The notes: generated from the sequence alone by a model not told the origin. Numbered from the stretch's first letter, positions 1 through 8,637 are shown. The stretch: 12,128 nt of DNA from Stephanodiscus triporus (GCA_036939755.1 JALLAZ010002549.1:1-12128), one strand, 5' to 3'. Numbers and translations are program-made.

Positions 1-424
1 TACTATTCCTACGTAGATTACCTTCCCGCCAATTGGTGTCAGAATTTGGGCCGACGTGTCAAAACATGATGGCCAGGATGATGGCGACGGCGTAGGCACT
101 AATGTGCGCAAAGCCCTACAAATCAAGGGGCATCATCCTCAACACCTTTTCTCATATTGTGTTAAATTTTATTAGAATTGGAGCGTTGCCGGTTCCAATA
201 TTTATCTTCGTACGATACACTACCTAAAAAGCTATAGATGCGCGTAGCCATTCACCTTGGTCTTCCCTCATCATTATTGCCCGGATTCTATCAATCCATT
301 TTGCGTTGCGTCTCTTCTCTGTTGTAGATGGAGCCTTCCAGACTTTGTAATCTTAGAAATTTTGTAGTTTTCCAAACTTATTCCACCCTTTCCCCCCTTC
401 CAACATGTTACTGTTCCCTTTTTC
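1..424. other. Intergenic stretch with no recognised gene
   Basis: No open frame of useful length and no recognised motif is seen on either strand. On the minus strand this stretch follows the last readable part of the piggyBac-like transposase. A short minus-strand frame is open near positions 245-330, but it resembles no family I know. It may be the 3' flank of the decayed transposon; I could not find a convincing TTAA-bounded end. Confidence 0.5.
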
Positions 425-2086
425 TTTCGCTTCCCAAGTCTAGTCGCCTTTCAAAAGTTCTCGTCACCATGGTATAGCTGCGCACGTGGATCATATGTCA
501 TCATTTGCTCCGAGAGCAACAGGCAGAAGTCACGAAACGTCATCCTATCCTTCACCTCGACGTACCACTCTGAGTCGAGCCCCCCCTCACAACATTCAAT
601 GTACATAATCATATGCCGCAATCACTGACATTGACAGTGCATGGAGGAAGGGTGCATGCCAGTAATTCCACATTGTGTAGCGGATCTTTGCATTTTTTAT
701 CATGTGGTCGACATTGTCGACACCGTAGTAGTGGCCAAGGTACCTCACCCTTGCCTCATTTTGCTCGATCCCCCAATACCTCTTGTTGGTTTTTTTTTCC
801 TGGGATTTGACAGTTTCATAGAGTGAAGCCGATGGAAGATTATTTACACTAATTATGTTCGTCGTGCCGGTTGACTGAAAGGACACCATCGTTTTGGTGT
901 ACGGCTTAGTTGTGGTGCCCTCCTCGGCAGTTGGCGTTGCCACAACTTGCTTCACCGATCGTATTCTCGATAGCTCGAGGCCGTGCAATGCTGGCATCAA
1001 CCACCTCATGATGCAGGTACTCCTTCAATCCCTTGGGATATCTGTCCCGACGACATGTCTGTGTGATGCCGAATCCCTTCTTGCCAGCATAATCCAACAC
1101 ATTGTCTCCCGAGAAAGGATTATCACATGTGATGTGAGGAGGCCGGGGATAGATGCACCTCGCCCTGTATGTGGTTGGCTTGCCATATCCAGAAGGAGGA
1201 GGCACAATAGTTGTCAACTCTCCTGATGCAACCCTTCCAACAACAAGCTTATCGAGCTGTTTGATTAAGTTCTTGATCTCAAACTTTCCCTCTGCTGTGA
1301 AACCAACTGGTCATACGTGACTCTTGTGCCAATGTACGTATGCTCTGAGGTAGCGCTGCAAGACGTCGTAAATCATTGTCATCTGCCCCCCTTTCCAACG
1401 GGCTTATTCATGAGCTGCCCTCCAGCATCCGCCATGTATCCAGCAAATCCCGATGTTGACTCATCCCTTGTCACATCTCATGTTGTTGCAGAGCGTACGA
1501 AAGATGAGAGGTCATACTTCGCCGCTGGATCGTACCCCTCCTTATCACGGCCTGGAGTTGAGAGGTTGTTGTTCAGTTTCAACACTGACCTATCTGCTGC
1601 CACCATGACATGGTCATGTTATCGGCAATAATAGGGTTGTAATTGACATCATCTACCAGCCATTGCCTGTGTAGGCTACTGGCGCTGTCGTCTCTCGCAC
1701 CAAACCGAATAGGCACCCCAACCCAACGGACCAAGTCCGTCTCCATCGCAAGCTTGAACGCGTGCCCGTACCCTCTGCCCCAGCCCTTCTCCTTCTCAAT
1801 TACTGCGTATCCATTTGCATGTGTTGTATCTGTTGAAAAGAATGGCATCCTATCATTACCATCGATACCCAATCGTTTTGGGTCACAAACAGGCAACAAC
1901 AGCTGGAGGAAAAAGAAGGGATCATTTTTCATCCGTTTGCTGGTGAGCCCATGCGCTCTCAAACGGTCGGCATCAAGGCCTCCCATCCATTTGGCAGGCT
2001 TGAGCTTGTCCTTCGTTGTTCCCATCCACTGTAAAAAAACTTCCATCCATTCACTTCTCGTTGCCCAAACTATCGGTGGGGACAAC

Positions 2087-2104
2087 TTTTGCTGGCATAT
2101 GTCA
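2087..2104 (+). repeat. Left copy of 18-bp direct repeat (candidate target-site duplication)
   Basis: This is an exact match to positions 2951-2968. Read on the minus strand it encodes the transposase residues around HMPAK. This copy continues smoothly into the downstream transposase segment GWKFFYSGW. Confidence 0.7.
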
Positions 2105-2950
2105 CTTTTTCGCTTATGGATTCGTCAGACAACTATAAATACACAAAATAATGCAATATTCTACAGGTATCTACGTGGGAATTAGTACAGAGAAAATCGT
2201 TGTTGGTAAAGCTAGTGGATAATGGTTCGTGCTGCCCCCATCACACCCCCGGCAGCCGCCACGACTGAAGATTTGCACAGCCGTCCCCAAACATGGACAG
2301 GAAATTTTACTCTAATTGAATTTTATGGTTGATGGCATTGGCCTGGAGTGCTGCGATGAGCAACTGTGGTGCCCTTTTGTGGTTGCACTCGGAACCATTT
2401 TCCCTTCTCCCCATAGGTCTGGATAGGAATTGGTACTTTTTGCTTCAACCACAAACAAAGACCTCAGTTAAACCATGGTGAAATGGAATGAAATGCTGTC
2501 ATCAACAGCGTTACCCTCCTCATTGATGCTCCCAATTCCATATCCATCAAATGTTGATTTACTGTATTGTAAAGATAGCCATGCTACAATGGCTCTGTGC
2601 GGCCACTTCAATGAAGGGGGGTGATCAAGAATCTTGATTTATTTCATTGATCGGAAGGGAAGTATGGTGTGGCGTAGAAGGAAGAAGAAGCTGCTTTAGA
2701 CTGCCCTCTTCAAACTATGACTATGACCCATTGCCATTGTTGTTATCCCCTGCTCTGCACGTGGCATTGAAGCCAGCTACTATGCCACACTTGCGTCCAC
2801 CACAGGACCAATTTCCCTCATTTGGAAGGAGCTATGGAAGCTTTTCAAATCCAATGCTCAGGGCTCCGGCCCTTGCTGTACCCTCACCAGTGCATAAGAA
2901 AGATGATCATGTCTGCTAGAACAATAGTTTTAGTAATTAAATATGCATTT
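2105..2950. mobile_element. 846-bp insertion inside the piggyBac-like gene
   Basis: This block interrupts the transposase reading between the residues HMPAK and GWKFFYSGW. The same 18 bases, TTTTGCTGGCATATGTCA, lie at both edges, as expected of a target-site duplication. No terminal inverted repeat is visible. The minus-strand end is slightly A-rich (GCGAAAAAG), so a 5'-truncated retroelement or SINE-like copy is possible but unproven. Inside, the plus strand shows short open pieces (2223-2321, 2325-2426, 2647-2919) in different frames, with endings and products I do not recognise. A tandem duplication error is the alternative explanation for the flanking repeat. Confidence 0.55.
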
Positions 2951-2968
2951 TTTTGCTGGCATATGTCA
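2951..2968 (+). repeat. Right copy of 18-bp direct repeat (candidate target-site duplication)
   Basis: This is an exact match to positions 2087-2104. On the minus strand this copy joins the upstream transposase segment (QWSNFVFQPKY), so the repeat marks the exact point where the gene was opened. Confidence 0.7.
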
Positions 2969-3721
2969 ATGGCATCGTCTTATCTCTCCCTTTACTTTTA
3001 CATACTTTGGCTGGAACACAAAATTGCTCCATTGGCCAGGGTTAGCGTCAAATTTTGTGCAGTAGCCAATAAATCCTATTCCATCCTTCAGGAGCACCAG
3101 GGCTAGATGGGTCCAAAACCTCCCCCCATTCATCTAAATCAAGGTAGGTCATTCTCCTCGATCACCGTCATTGCTTGATAGTGCATGTTGACTTTGTCTC
3201 CCTCAACATCACTGTCGCCGCCATCTCCTTCCTCCGCATTGTCCTCCACCATCATCTGGAGAATTTTTTCCGTCGTCTCTTCAAAGTGGACCTGCTCATG
3301 ATTGTTATTGCTACTAGTAATACTAGTACTTTCTTCGTCGGCATCGGTAATAGTCGATTCCACGAGACTGCCATCAAATGGTGATGCCCCTACTAGTTCT
3401 GCCGGTGGGTGATGGCAAATTACTGGAGACATTGCCACACCACCAATCAACCAATAAATTCCTCTCATGATTGCCGCCACTGCCGCCATTCCTGGGCTCA
3501 TAGGGGGTCCGCCTGCACGCTGGGCGAAGACAGCGCCACAGCCCCAGCCCTCGACTGACTGCTGGCAGCAGGGGATGGCAATTCGCCTGGTGGTGGAGGC
3601 TCATCTTCAACAGTGGACAACATCGTTCGAAGGATTGCAATTGCTTTTTTGCAGTCTCGGAGCTGTTTGTGGCGGTGTTTTCCATTTGGTAACTACTCTG
3701 CGGTAGATGGGGGGGTACCAA

Positions 3722-3925
3722 CACCATCAAAAATGATCATTTCATAACTTCCATTGCAATGGATGATAATGGTCTGATAATTAGTTCCAAATGAAAAGGG
3801 AGTATTTGATTCTGATGCAGAAGAGCAAGGTGAATCAAATGGTGGTCTCCATTTTCTTTGCTGAAAATTAAATTTTGATAAAGTTATTTTGTGTCAAAGT
3901 CAAAAATGATCATTTTTTGATGGTT
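3722..3925. repeat. Inverted repeat pair bounding about 200 bp (MITE-like)
   Basis: The left arm begins CACCATCAAAAATGATCATT. The right arm, read in reverse complement, is ACCATCAAAAAATGATCATT, so about 20 bases match with one A-run difference. Each arm also contains the palindrome AAATGATCATTT. The enclosed sequence has no open frame. It could be a small non-autonomous DNA transposon just upstream of the piggyBac-like gene, or a regulatory palindrome of that element. No target-site duplication is obvious. Confidence 0.4.
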
Positions 3926-4810
3926 TTTACGTCGGGCCGCGCCCAAACGATAGAGAGTATGAATCTCTGGAAAATTATTCTATCTTCTATTTTAGTAAAT
4001 TTGTGACGTATTAGTGTGACTACCTAGTGGATAATACCATACGAGTTTAGTCTGCCATTTGGGTCCGCTAAAATATTTCATTTGTTTAGGTAGATAACCA
4101 TTTCGTGAGGCCATTAGTAAAGCCCCATTATCTCCGCTAGTCTCTGGCTTTGGAGGTCAAACAAGCACCCTATCGGACCCTCCTCTCCATTTGGATCACG
4201 GCGATGCAAAATCTATTTGGGCATTGGATGCCAAAAGGGTAGATGCGCATCTCTACAGTAGCACATTTATTTTTGCAGTTCATTTTTCATGACTTGATTT
4301 CCAACATCGATTGAAACACCGGGGCCTATAGTATAGTGCGACTGGGCATAGTTTACCAACCCAGACGGTGGGGGATCTATTCCTTACAGTCTTCTGATGC
4401 GGGGCCTATAGTAGCGCTTTGCCGCAATTGTTTACCTTCCAGTGCTAATGCTTGTGGGACCCACCATTTTCTCTCAATTCTAGCTGATGTCTCTGAAAAG
4501 GTAGGAATACAAGGTTGATGCCTGCACGAGGAAGGTGATCCGCTTCTTTCTAGCCTGTGCGCCAAACCCTGTCACCAGACTCTCCATCCCGCCATGATGG
4601 CATAGAAGCAGGAGGATCTGGTGGGATGGAGGATTCTTTCCTCAGCAACCTTAGCCTGACATCATATCACGGAAATTTGAGGTGCTCAATCAGGTTGTGG
4701 CCGTAGCCAGCACCACTTTGGTAAAAAATAAAAGGGGTACCTCCTTGACGCAATCATCAGCCATATGACAAGGGGGAGGACAGGGCTTCAGCAGCAATGA
4801 AGTCAATGAC
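3926..4810. other. Intergenic stretch without recognised gene
   Basis: All frames are broken and no protein motif was recognised. The only structure I see is the 13-base word GGGGCCTATAGTA at 4321-4333 and again at 4401-4413, exactly 80 bases apart. Each is followed about 20 to 30 bases later by GTTTACC, which suggests an old, diverged 80-bp tandem duplication. Confidence 0.5.
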
Positions 4811-5715
4811 ATGACGGCCATGGGCATTGTTGGCGGCGGCCTTGAGCCGCCACTGGTGAACGAGATTGGATGTCTGAAGTTAGACAGTCTTAAGTATGAT
4901 ACTGGCTAATCACACTCACATGAACAGTTGTCTTCTATTGCTACCAGACCTCTGTGGGCAAAAAAATAGGAAGTCTAATAAAAAAGCAACAAAAAAGTCC
5001 TCGATTTTGACAGTGATTCCGACGGTGTCTTTGAGGATCAAGGACGATGATGGCAGTGGGACCCACACACCCTCGGCAAAGGCCGCAGATGCCATGGTTG
5101 GAAGCGGAGGGGAAGGGGGAAATAATAAATCTAATTGGAAGGGCGGGTGGAAGAAGAAGAAGAAGGGAAGAGAGAAAAAGTTTCTCATTGAACGAGGAGG
5201 GTCTACCTCAAAAGGGAGAATGCTTGCAGAGATGGCGGGGGGGGGGTTCGAATCCGCAGCAGTGACGTGGCCTCGATGAAATCGAGGCTTTCCAACTACT
5301 CCTCCGTCCGGAAAAATAGCCATTCCCCCTCCACCTCGAGCAGCCATTCTGCGCTTAGCGCTGCGTGGACCAATAAGGAGGTGTTGGTGGTCGGGGTAGG
5401 GGGCACGATGGTGACGGTGCTGCCATGCTGTCATCATCGTCAAAAAGCAGCAGCATGGGAGATGCCTACAATGACGCATGTCTGGGCACAACTGAAGTGA
5501 GGGCAAAGACATGGTGAATTGGGAAGAGGAAATAAAGCTGTCGGTGTTGGTGGGGTGGAGAAGGCCAAGAAAGGCAGTAAGACAGGAGGAGTGTCATCAT
5601 CGGCTTAAAAAAAGCCTGGTTCTGTTGGCTGTGGTCATGGAAGTGATTCGGCTGAAGATTATACTGATGATGAGGACAAGGGGGAAGACCCCCATCTAGA
5701 TAACATCCCATAATA
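4811..5715 (+). pseudogene. Scraps of an acidic, Ser-rich coding sequence of unknown type
   Basis: Several short plus-strand segments in different frames have coding-like composition and follow one another. They are MTAMGIVGGGLEPPLVNEIG from 4811, VLDFDSDSDGVFEDQG near 5000, SGTHTPSAKAADAMVGSGGE near 5060, AAMLSSSSKSSSMGDAYNDA near 5420, and DSAEDYTDDEDKGEDPHLDN just before a double stop at about 5711-5716. Stops and frameshifts separate them. The acidic and serine blocks suggest a nuclear protein or the disordered part of a transposon protein, but I do not recognise a family. The minus-strand frame at 4916-5512 is longer but is Pro/Phe-rich low complexity and looks like an antisense shadow. 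Confidence 0.25.
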
Positions 5716-5888
5716 GTTTAAAACATCGTTTCCCATCATTCCAACACATTTTTATCAATCTAGCCGGCGTCCATTGCGTCAGGATGTCAAATTTTCAAAT
5801 GTTTCAATGTTGTTTTGCTCAAAAAATTGACCAGTTCTCGCCGCAGAGGGCAAATTGTGCCAAACCGAGACATGCGCTCATTGCCAAC

Positions 5889-5921
5889 AGTGGAGCATTC
5901 CTAAAAACACAAAGACACAAA
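5889..5921 (+). repeat. Left terminal inverted repeat
   Basis: This 33-base arm matches the reverse complement of 6545-6577 with one difference (C against T at the 22nd base). Confidence 0.85.
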
Positions 5922-6300
5922 TATTTGTGTCGATTTGACATAAATTTAGGTTTTTTAACCCTAAGTTTAACCCTAATTTATGTTTCCTGGACATAAACCG
6001 GACATAAAAACACAGTTTTGGTCACCGTCCCCCCCACGTTGACCAAATTTATGTCCGGACTACATAAAGACATAAATTTTTACTAAAGATCCTAGAGACT
6101 CAGGAGCTGGTTTTCCTCCCTCCAAAATTCTGAGTCATGCGCACACTGCTCCCAAGTTGATGGGCACTCTTCCGCCGTGTGCGTGCGTGCCCAAATCATA
6201 GCGCTCGCAATCACTTGCAGCAACGTTGGAAGCATGAAGCATCTACGCGCGGTGTTGCTGCGGTGCGCTAGCAAAAGTAATCGTTGCGTCCAATTTAATT

Positions 6301-6429
6301 ATGTCATATTCAACAAGGTCAAGGGGATCCAATTTCTCCGGCGAAGAAGTGGATTGTTTACTTGATGCGATTGAAGATGTGCTACCTATATCTGCAACTC
6401 AGTGGGAGAGTGTAGCGGAATCTCACAGG
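6301..6429 (+). pseudogene. N-terminal fragment of a Myb/SANT-like (DUF6818-like) protein
   Basis: An ATG at 6301 opens 43 codons containing RGSNFSGEEVDCLLDAIEDV followed by LPISATQWESVAESHR. The spacing (GSNFS, EEVD, LL, IE.VLPI, W..V) resembles the first helices of the Myb/SANT-like domain found in large protein families of oomycetes and diatoms, often in or near transposons. The likeness breaks off exactly after ESHR, where the sequence becomes the subterminal repeat of the surrounding element. A few nonsense codons follow before a stop. The next bases are AG|GTTGAGT, which could pass for a splice donor, but no downstream exon is present. It is most likely a gene fragment captured by, or cut by, the transposon. 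Confidence 0.45.
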
Positions 6430-6544
6430 TTGAGTATCCCGACGTGCAGATATTTGCATCGGACATAAATTCTGTGTCTGCGGTTTTTAGGACGAAACAC
6501 AAATTTATGTATCAGGACACAAATTTGTTTGTGTCGGACATAAT

Positions 6545-6577
6545 TTTGTGTCTTTATGTTTTTAGGAATGCTCCACT
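6545..6577 (-). repeat. Right terminal inverted repeat
   Basis: This is the reverse-complement partner of 5889-5921. Its outer end overlaps the start of the first copy of the 6573-6838 duplication. Confidence 0.85.
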
Positions 6578-6838
6578 CTCTCCAAAATCACCGCAATACC
6601 TACACACTCCACATTAACGTGTCGAATCAAGTGCAGGAGGGGCTGATGATAATGACGGCAAGGTCAATTTTGCGGGCCGAGGGCCGTGACACGGGCTCAG
6701 TTAGACTCTCTGGACAGGTCGCTTGACCTGTCCCACTCCAAAATCACTGCAATACACACTCCACGTTATCGAACCAAGTGCAGGAAGGGCTGATGATAAT
6801 GACGGCAAGGTCAATTTTGCAGGCCGCGGGCCGTGATG
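6573..6838 (+). repeat. Diverged direct duplication (about 105-120 bp units)
   Basis: Copy 1 (about 6573-6690) and copy 2 (about 6732-6838) share CTCCAAAATCAC, GCAATAC, CACACTCCAC and the long block GGGCTGATGATAATGACGGC continuing through AAGGTCAATTTTGC. A few substitutions and small indels separate them. Neither copy shows a convincing open frame on the plus strand. A minus-strand frame (6744-6992) covers copy 2 but resembles nothing known to me. Confidence 0.8.
6712..6733. repeat. Perfect 9-bp stem hairpin between the duplicated copies
   Basis: GGACAGGTC and GACCTGTCC are exact complements separated by the loop GCTT. The hairpin sits exactly at the junction before copy 2 of the 6573-6838 duplication, so it may be a transposon end or a replication-slippage site. 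Confidence 0.7.
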
Positions 6839-6997
6839 ACAGAAGCAATAGGCGAGGGGGGACGATGCACCCCCCCCCAACAACGAGCCCACCGTTGTCA
6901 CTCATAGAATGGCGTCCTCGGCTATGGCCCTGCGAAAACAAAACTTGTTGACTTGTTTCCTCAAACGAAAATGACTCACCTCTCCATCTCATCTAAC

Positions 6998-7013
6998 CAT
7001 CACTGAGAAGCAA
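6998..7013 (+). repeat. LINE target-site duplication, left copy
   Basis: The sequence is CATCACTGAGAAGCAA and is identical to 8378-8393. Confidence 0.88.
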
Positions 7014-7037
7014 ACCAACGTCAAGAAAACCCAGGCA

Positions 7038-8049
7038 ATGATTTGTACCCCTGGACAAATTTGCATCCAGCTGCAGACTGCCTACTATGCTCGTATGTGT
7101 GGGGGGAGGATATTGGCAGCCGGTTGGGCAACCCAGGAGGTACAATGCCTTCATTGCGAAGCCTACATGAAGGCCAGCTCCCTTCAAACTCACCTGACAA
7201 ACCAACACGAGGTTTACCAGGCGGTCACGGTCCGTGAGGATTACTTGGTGCCACGCTTAGCCGTGAGGTACCAAGCGGACCCCAAGTACAAAGGCAGGCT
7301 GTCCTGCCCGGTACCTGGATGTCCAGGGGACCACAAGGCGGGATTTGCATCCCTTTGACAAGGTGATCGTCCCACAAAAAGGATATTTCTCTCGGTGTGA
7401 GCGGTGTTCAATGCAAGTGAACCCCTCATACCCGCTTCATTTTCTGACAAAGGAATGCCAGATCAGAATGGACCGCCGGCTACAACGGGAGTCGGCAATC
7501 GCATCGGCTCTCGCTCTTTGCCAGGAGTTCATGATCCATGGGGATGTCCTCGAATGCATCGAGGTTTTCAAGTACCTCGGCCGCCTGCTTGCTCAGGACA
7601 ACGATGATGCCCAGGCTATCCGTAAGCAGATCCGGAAGGCTAGGGGATTATGGGCCCGAGTCGGGCAGGTTCTACGGCGTGAAAACGTCAATCCACGCGT
7701 CGCCGCCAAGTTCTACAAGGCAGTAGTCCAGGTCGTTCTTTTATATGGCAGTGAGACATGGAATCTCACCAAAGCCACCCTCGCGCGGCTTGAGGGCTTC
7801 AACATTCGAGCTGCCTACAAGATGGCTAAGCGACACCACCCCAGGCGATGCGCCAATGGAGTTTGGCAATATCCCCGCTCCAAGGATGTACTCGACGAGT
7901 GCGGTCTCCGCACCATCGAGGATTATATCAAGACAAGACGGGACACTATAGCAATTTATGTGGCAACACGGCCTATTCTCGAGGCGTGCCGACAGGGTGA
8001 ACACAGAGAGGATCGATGCCAAGGCAATGGTGGTGGGAACAACCGATGA
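7038..8049 (+). pseudogene. LINE polyprotein C-terminal part: zinc fingers plus reverse transcriptase thumb-like region
   Basis: The first segment (7038-7358) contains the C2H2 motif CLHCEAYMKASSLQTHLTNQH and a further Cys pair, CPVPGCPGDHK. The second segment (frame open from about 7340 to the TGA at 8047-8049) has another Cys/His cluster, CERCSMQVNPSYPLHFLTKE. It then has VFKYLGRLLAQDNDDAQAIR, the Ala/Arg-rich helix RKARGLWARVGQVLRRENVN and KFYKAVVQVVLLYGSETW, the classic segment after the catalytic core of LINE reverse transcriptases. LEGFNIRAAYKM and YPRSKDVLDECGLRTIEDY follow. The two segments lie in different frames and meet at about 7340. Residues RDLHPFDKV just after the break suggest that several codons, including finger histidines, were lost there. 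The catalytic YxDD region is missing upstream of the 5' truncation. Confidence 0.87.
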
Positions 8050-8130
8050 CGTGGAGCGACGAAGATGCAACTGGATCTGAGGTGCAGGACGACGCCACAG
8101 CCGACTCCTACGACGATTGAGGATGGGTAT

Positions 8131-8188
8131 ATGCCCGCATGCCCGGTGAATTCAAACCACTTGGGCTGCTCATCATGCACGCGGGCAT
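8131..8188 (+). repeat. Inverted repeat in LINE 3' tail
   Basis: ATGCCCGC and GCGGGCAT can pair across a 42-base loop. Many LINE reverse transcriptases recognise a 3' tail structure, but a function here is only inferred, and an 8-bp stem can arise by chance in GC-rich DNA. Confidence 0.35.
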
Positions 8189-8377
8189 CGGATTGTGCTG
8201 TCGAGTGGGGGGTGGAAATCTGGTGGGTGGACTGATGACAGGGTAATTTGTGTGCTCCTTAGTTAGTCCTTTAATTCTCTAGTAAGCAAGAGCTTAGGCG
8301 GGGGGGGCATGAGGTGCGTCTCGACAAACACGGGTAGCCAAACAACCCCTCCTAGCCAGAAGCCAAATCAACACACA

Positions 8378-8393
8378 CATCACTGAGAAGCAA
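8378..8393 (+). repeat. LINE target-site duplication, right copy
   Basis: This is identical to 6998-7013. The perfect identity suggests the insertion is younger than most other elements in the window. Confidence 0.88.
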
Positions 8394-8637
8394 CTGCCTC
8401 GTGACAGTGATTGTTACACTTTCGAGCCCGTCTGGCGCAATTGTTTTGTATGATACTCCTGTGCTATAACCTCTGTGTGACACACAATGGTAACTCATGT
8501 GCATAGGGGATTTTGTCTGCATGGTGAAAATCCGTATGATTGCGGAAGTCATAGAGAAGGTATCTGAATCGATAAATATGTTTTCTGTCGATTCTAACAA
8601 CTTGTCAAGTTAGTTCTGGAGGATCGGCACATGATAT

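Larger units (their letters stand above)
451..3690 (-). pseudogene. Decayed piggyBac-like (PGBD, DDE_Tnp_1_7 type) transposase
   Basis: This is the remains of a cut-and-paste transposase that would act on its own element ends in the nucleus. Reading the minus strand from about 3690, segments in changing frames follow one another in the order expected for one protein. They are a basic and Pro/Ser-rich N-terminus, an acidic stretch (3139-3370), DLDEWGEVLDPSSPGAPEGW, DANPGQWSNFVFQPKY, GWKFFYSGWE, then the long block FLQLLLPVCDPKR to DNMTMSWW. After these come AYVHWHKSH, TCDNPFSGDNVLDYAGKKGF, TCRRDRYPKGL, YYGVDNVDHMIK and the C-terminal WNYWHAPFLHALSMSV and CCEGGLDSEWYVEV. All three presumed catalytic Asp contexts survive: TRDEST near 1465, CDNPFSG near 1115 and GVDNVD near 710. 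Several frameshifts and an in-frame TGA (1478-1480) show it is dead. One clear break is a single extra T near 610. The family assignment rests on motif recall, not a search. Confidence 0.8.
5888..6578. mobile_element. Terminal-inverted-repeat DNA transposon carrying a gene fragment (hAT-like ends)
   Basis: The unit is bounded by inverted repeats of 33 bases that match at 32 positions and begin AGTGGAGCATTCCTAAAAAC. The left end reads CAGTGG, which fits the CAGNG start typical of hAT elements; the right end reads GAGTGG. Inside both ends the words GACATAAA and GACACAAA, or their complements, recur many times, like subterminal transposase-binding repeats. The flanking eight bases (ATTGCCAA, CTCTCCAA) match at only five positions, so the target-site duplication is uncertain. 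No transposase is encoded, so the element is non-autonomous. It encloses a Myb/SANT-like gene start at 6301-6429. Confidence 0.7.
7014..8377 (+). mobile_element. 5'-truncated LINE (non-LTR retrotransposon)
   Basis: A 1364-bp insertion is flanked on both sides by the perfect 16-bp repeat CATCACTGAGAAGCAA, the target-site duplication left by target-primed reverse transcription. It contains the 3' part of a LINE ORF (7038-8049) and a 3' untranslated tail of about 330 bases ending in CAACACACACA rather than poly(A). The endonuclease and the reverse transcriptase catalytic core are absent, so this is a dead, 5'-truncated copy typical of such elements. A stem (ATGCCCGC at 8131-8138 with GCGGGCAT at 8181-8188) lies in the tail. 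Confidence 0.88.

Noticed and set aside
596..1226. Plus-strand frames of 61-110 residues in the transposase region
   Set aside because: They are antisense shadows of the piggyBac-like coding segments.
162..3871. TTAA at 162 and 3868 as the two ends of the piggyBac element
   Set aside because: Both are followed by A/T-rich sequence, but the bases inward do not form matching inverted repeats, so TTAA alone is not evidence.
5245..5255. GGTTCGAATCC, like a tRNA T-loop
   Set aside because: The flanking G-run does not form a proper T stem, and no anticodon or D arm is found at the right distance upstream.
4916..5512. Minus-strand frame of 198 residues
   Set aside because: It contains long Phe and Pro runs from the A/G-rich plus strand, has no domain, and covers better plus-strand coding scraps.
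5640..5700. SR-protein-kinase-like EDYTDDEDKGED motif
   Set aside because: The GYHPV-type sequence that should follow in SR protein kinases is absent; the match is to acidic low complexity only.
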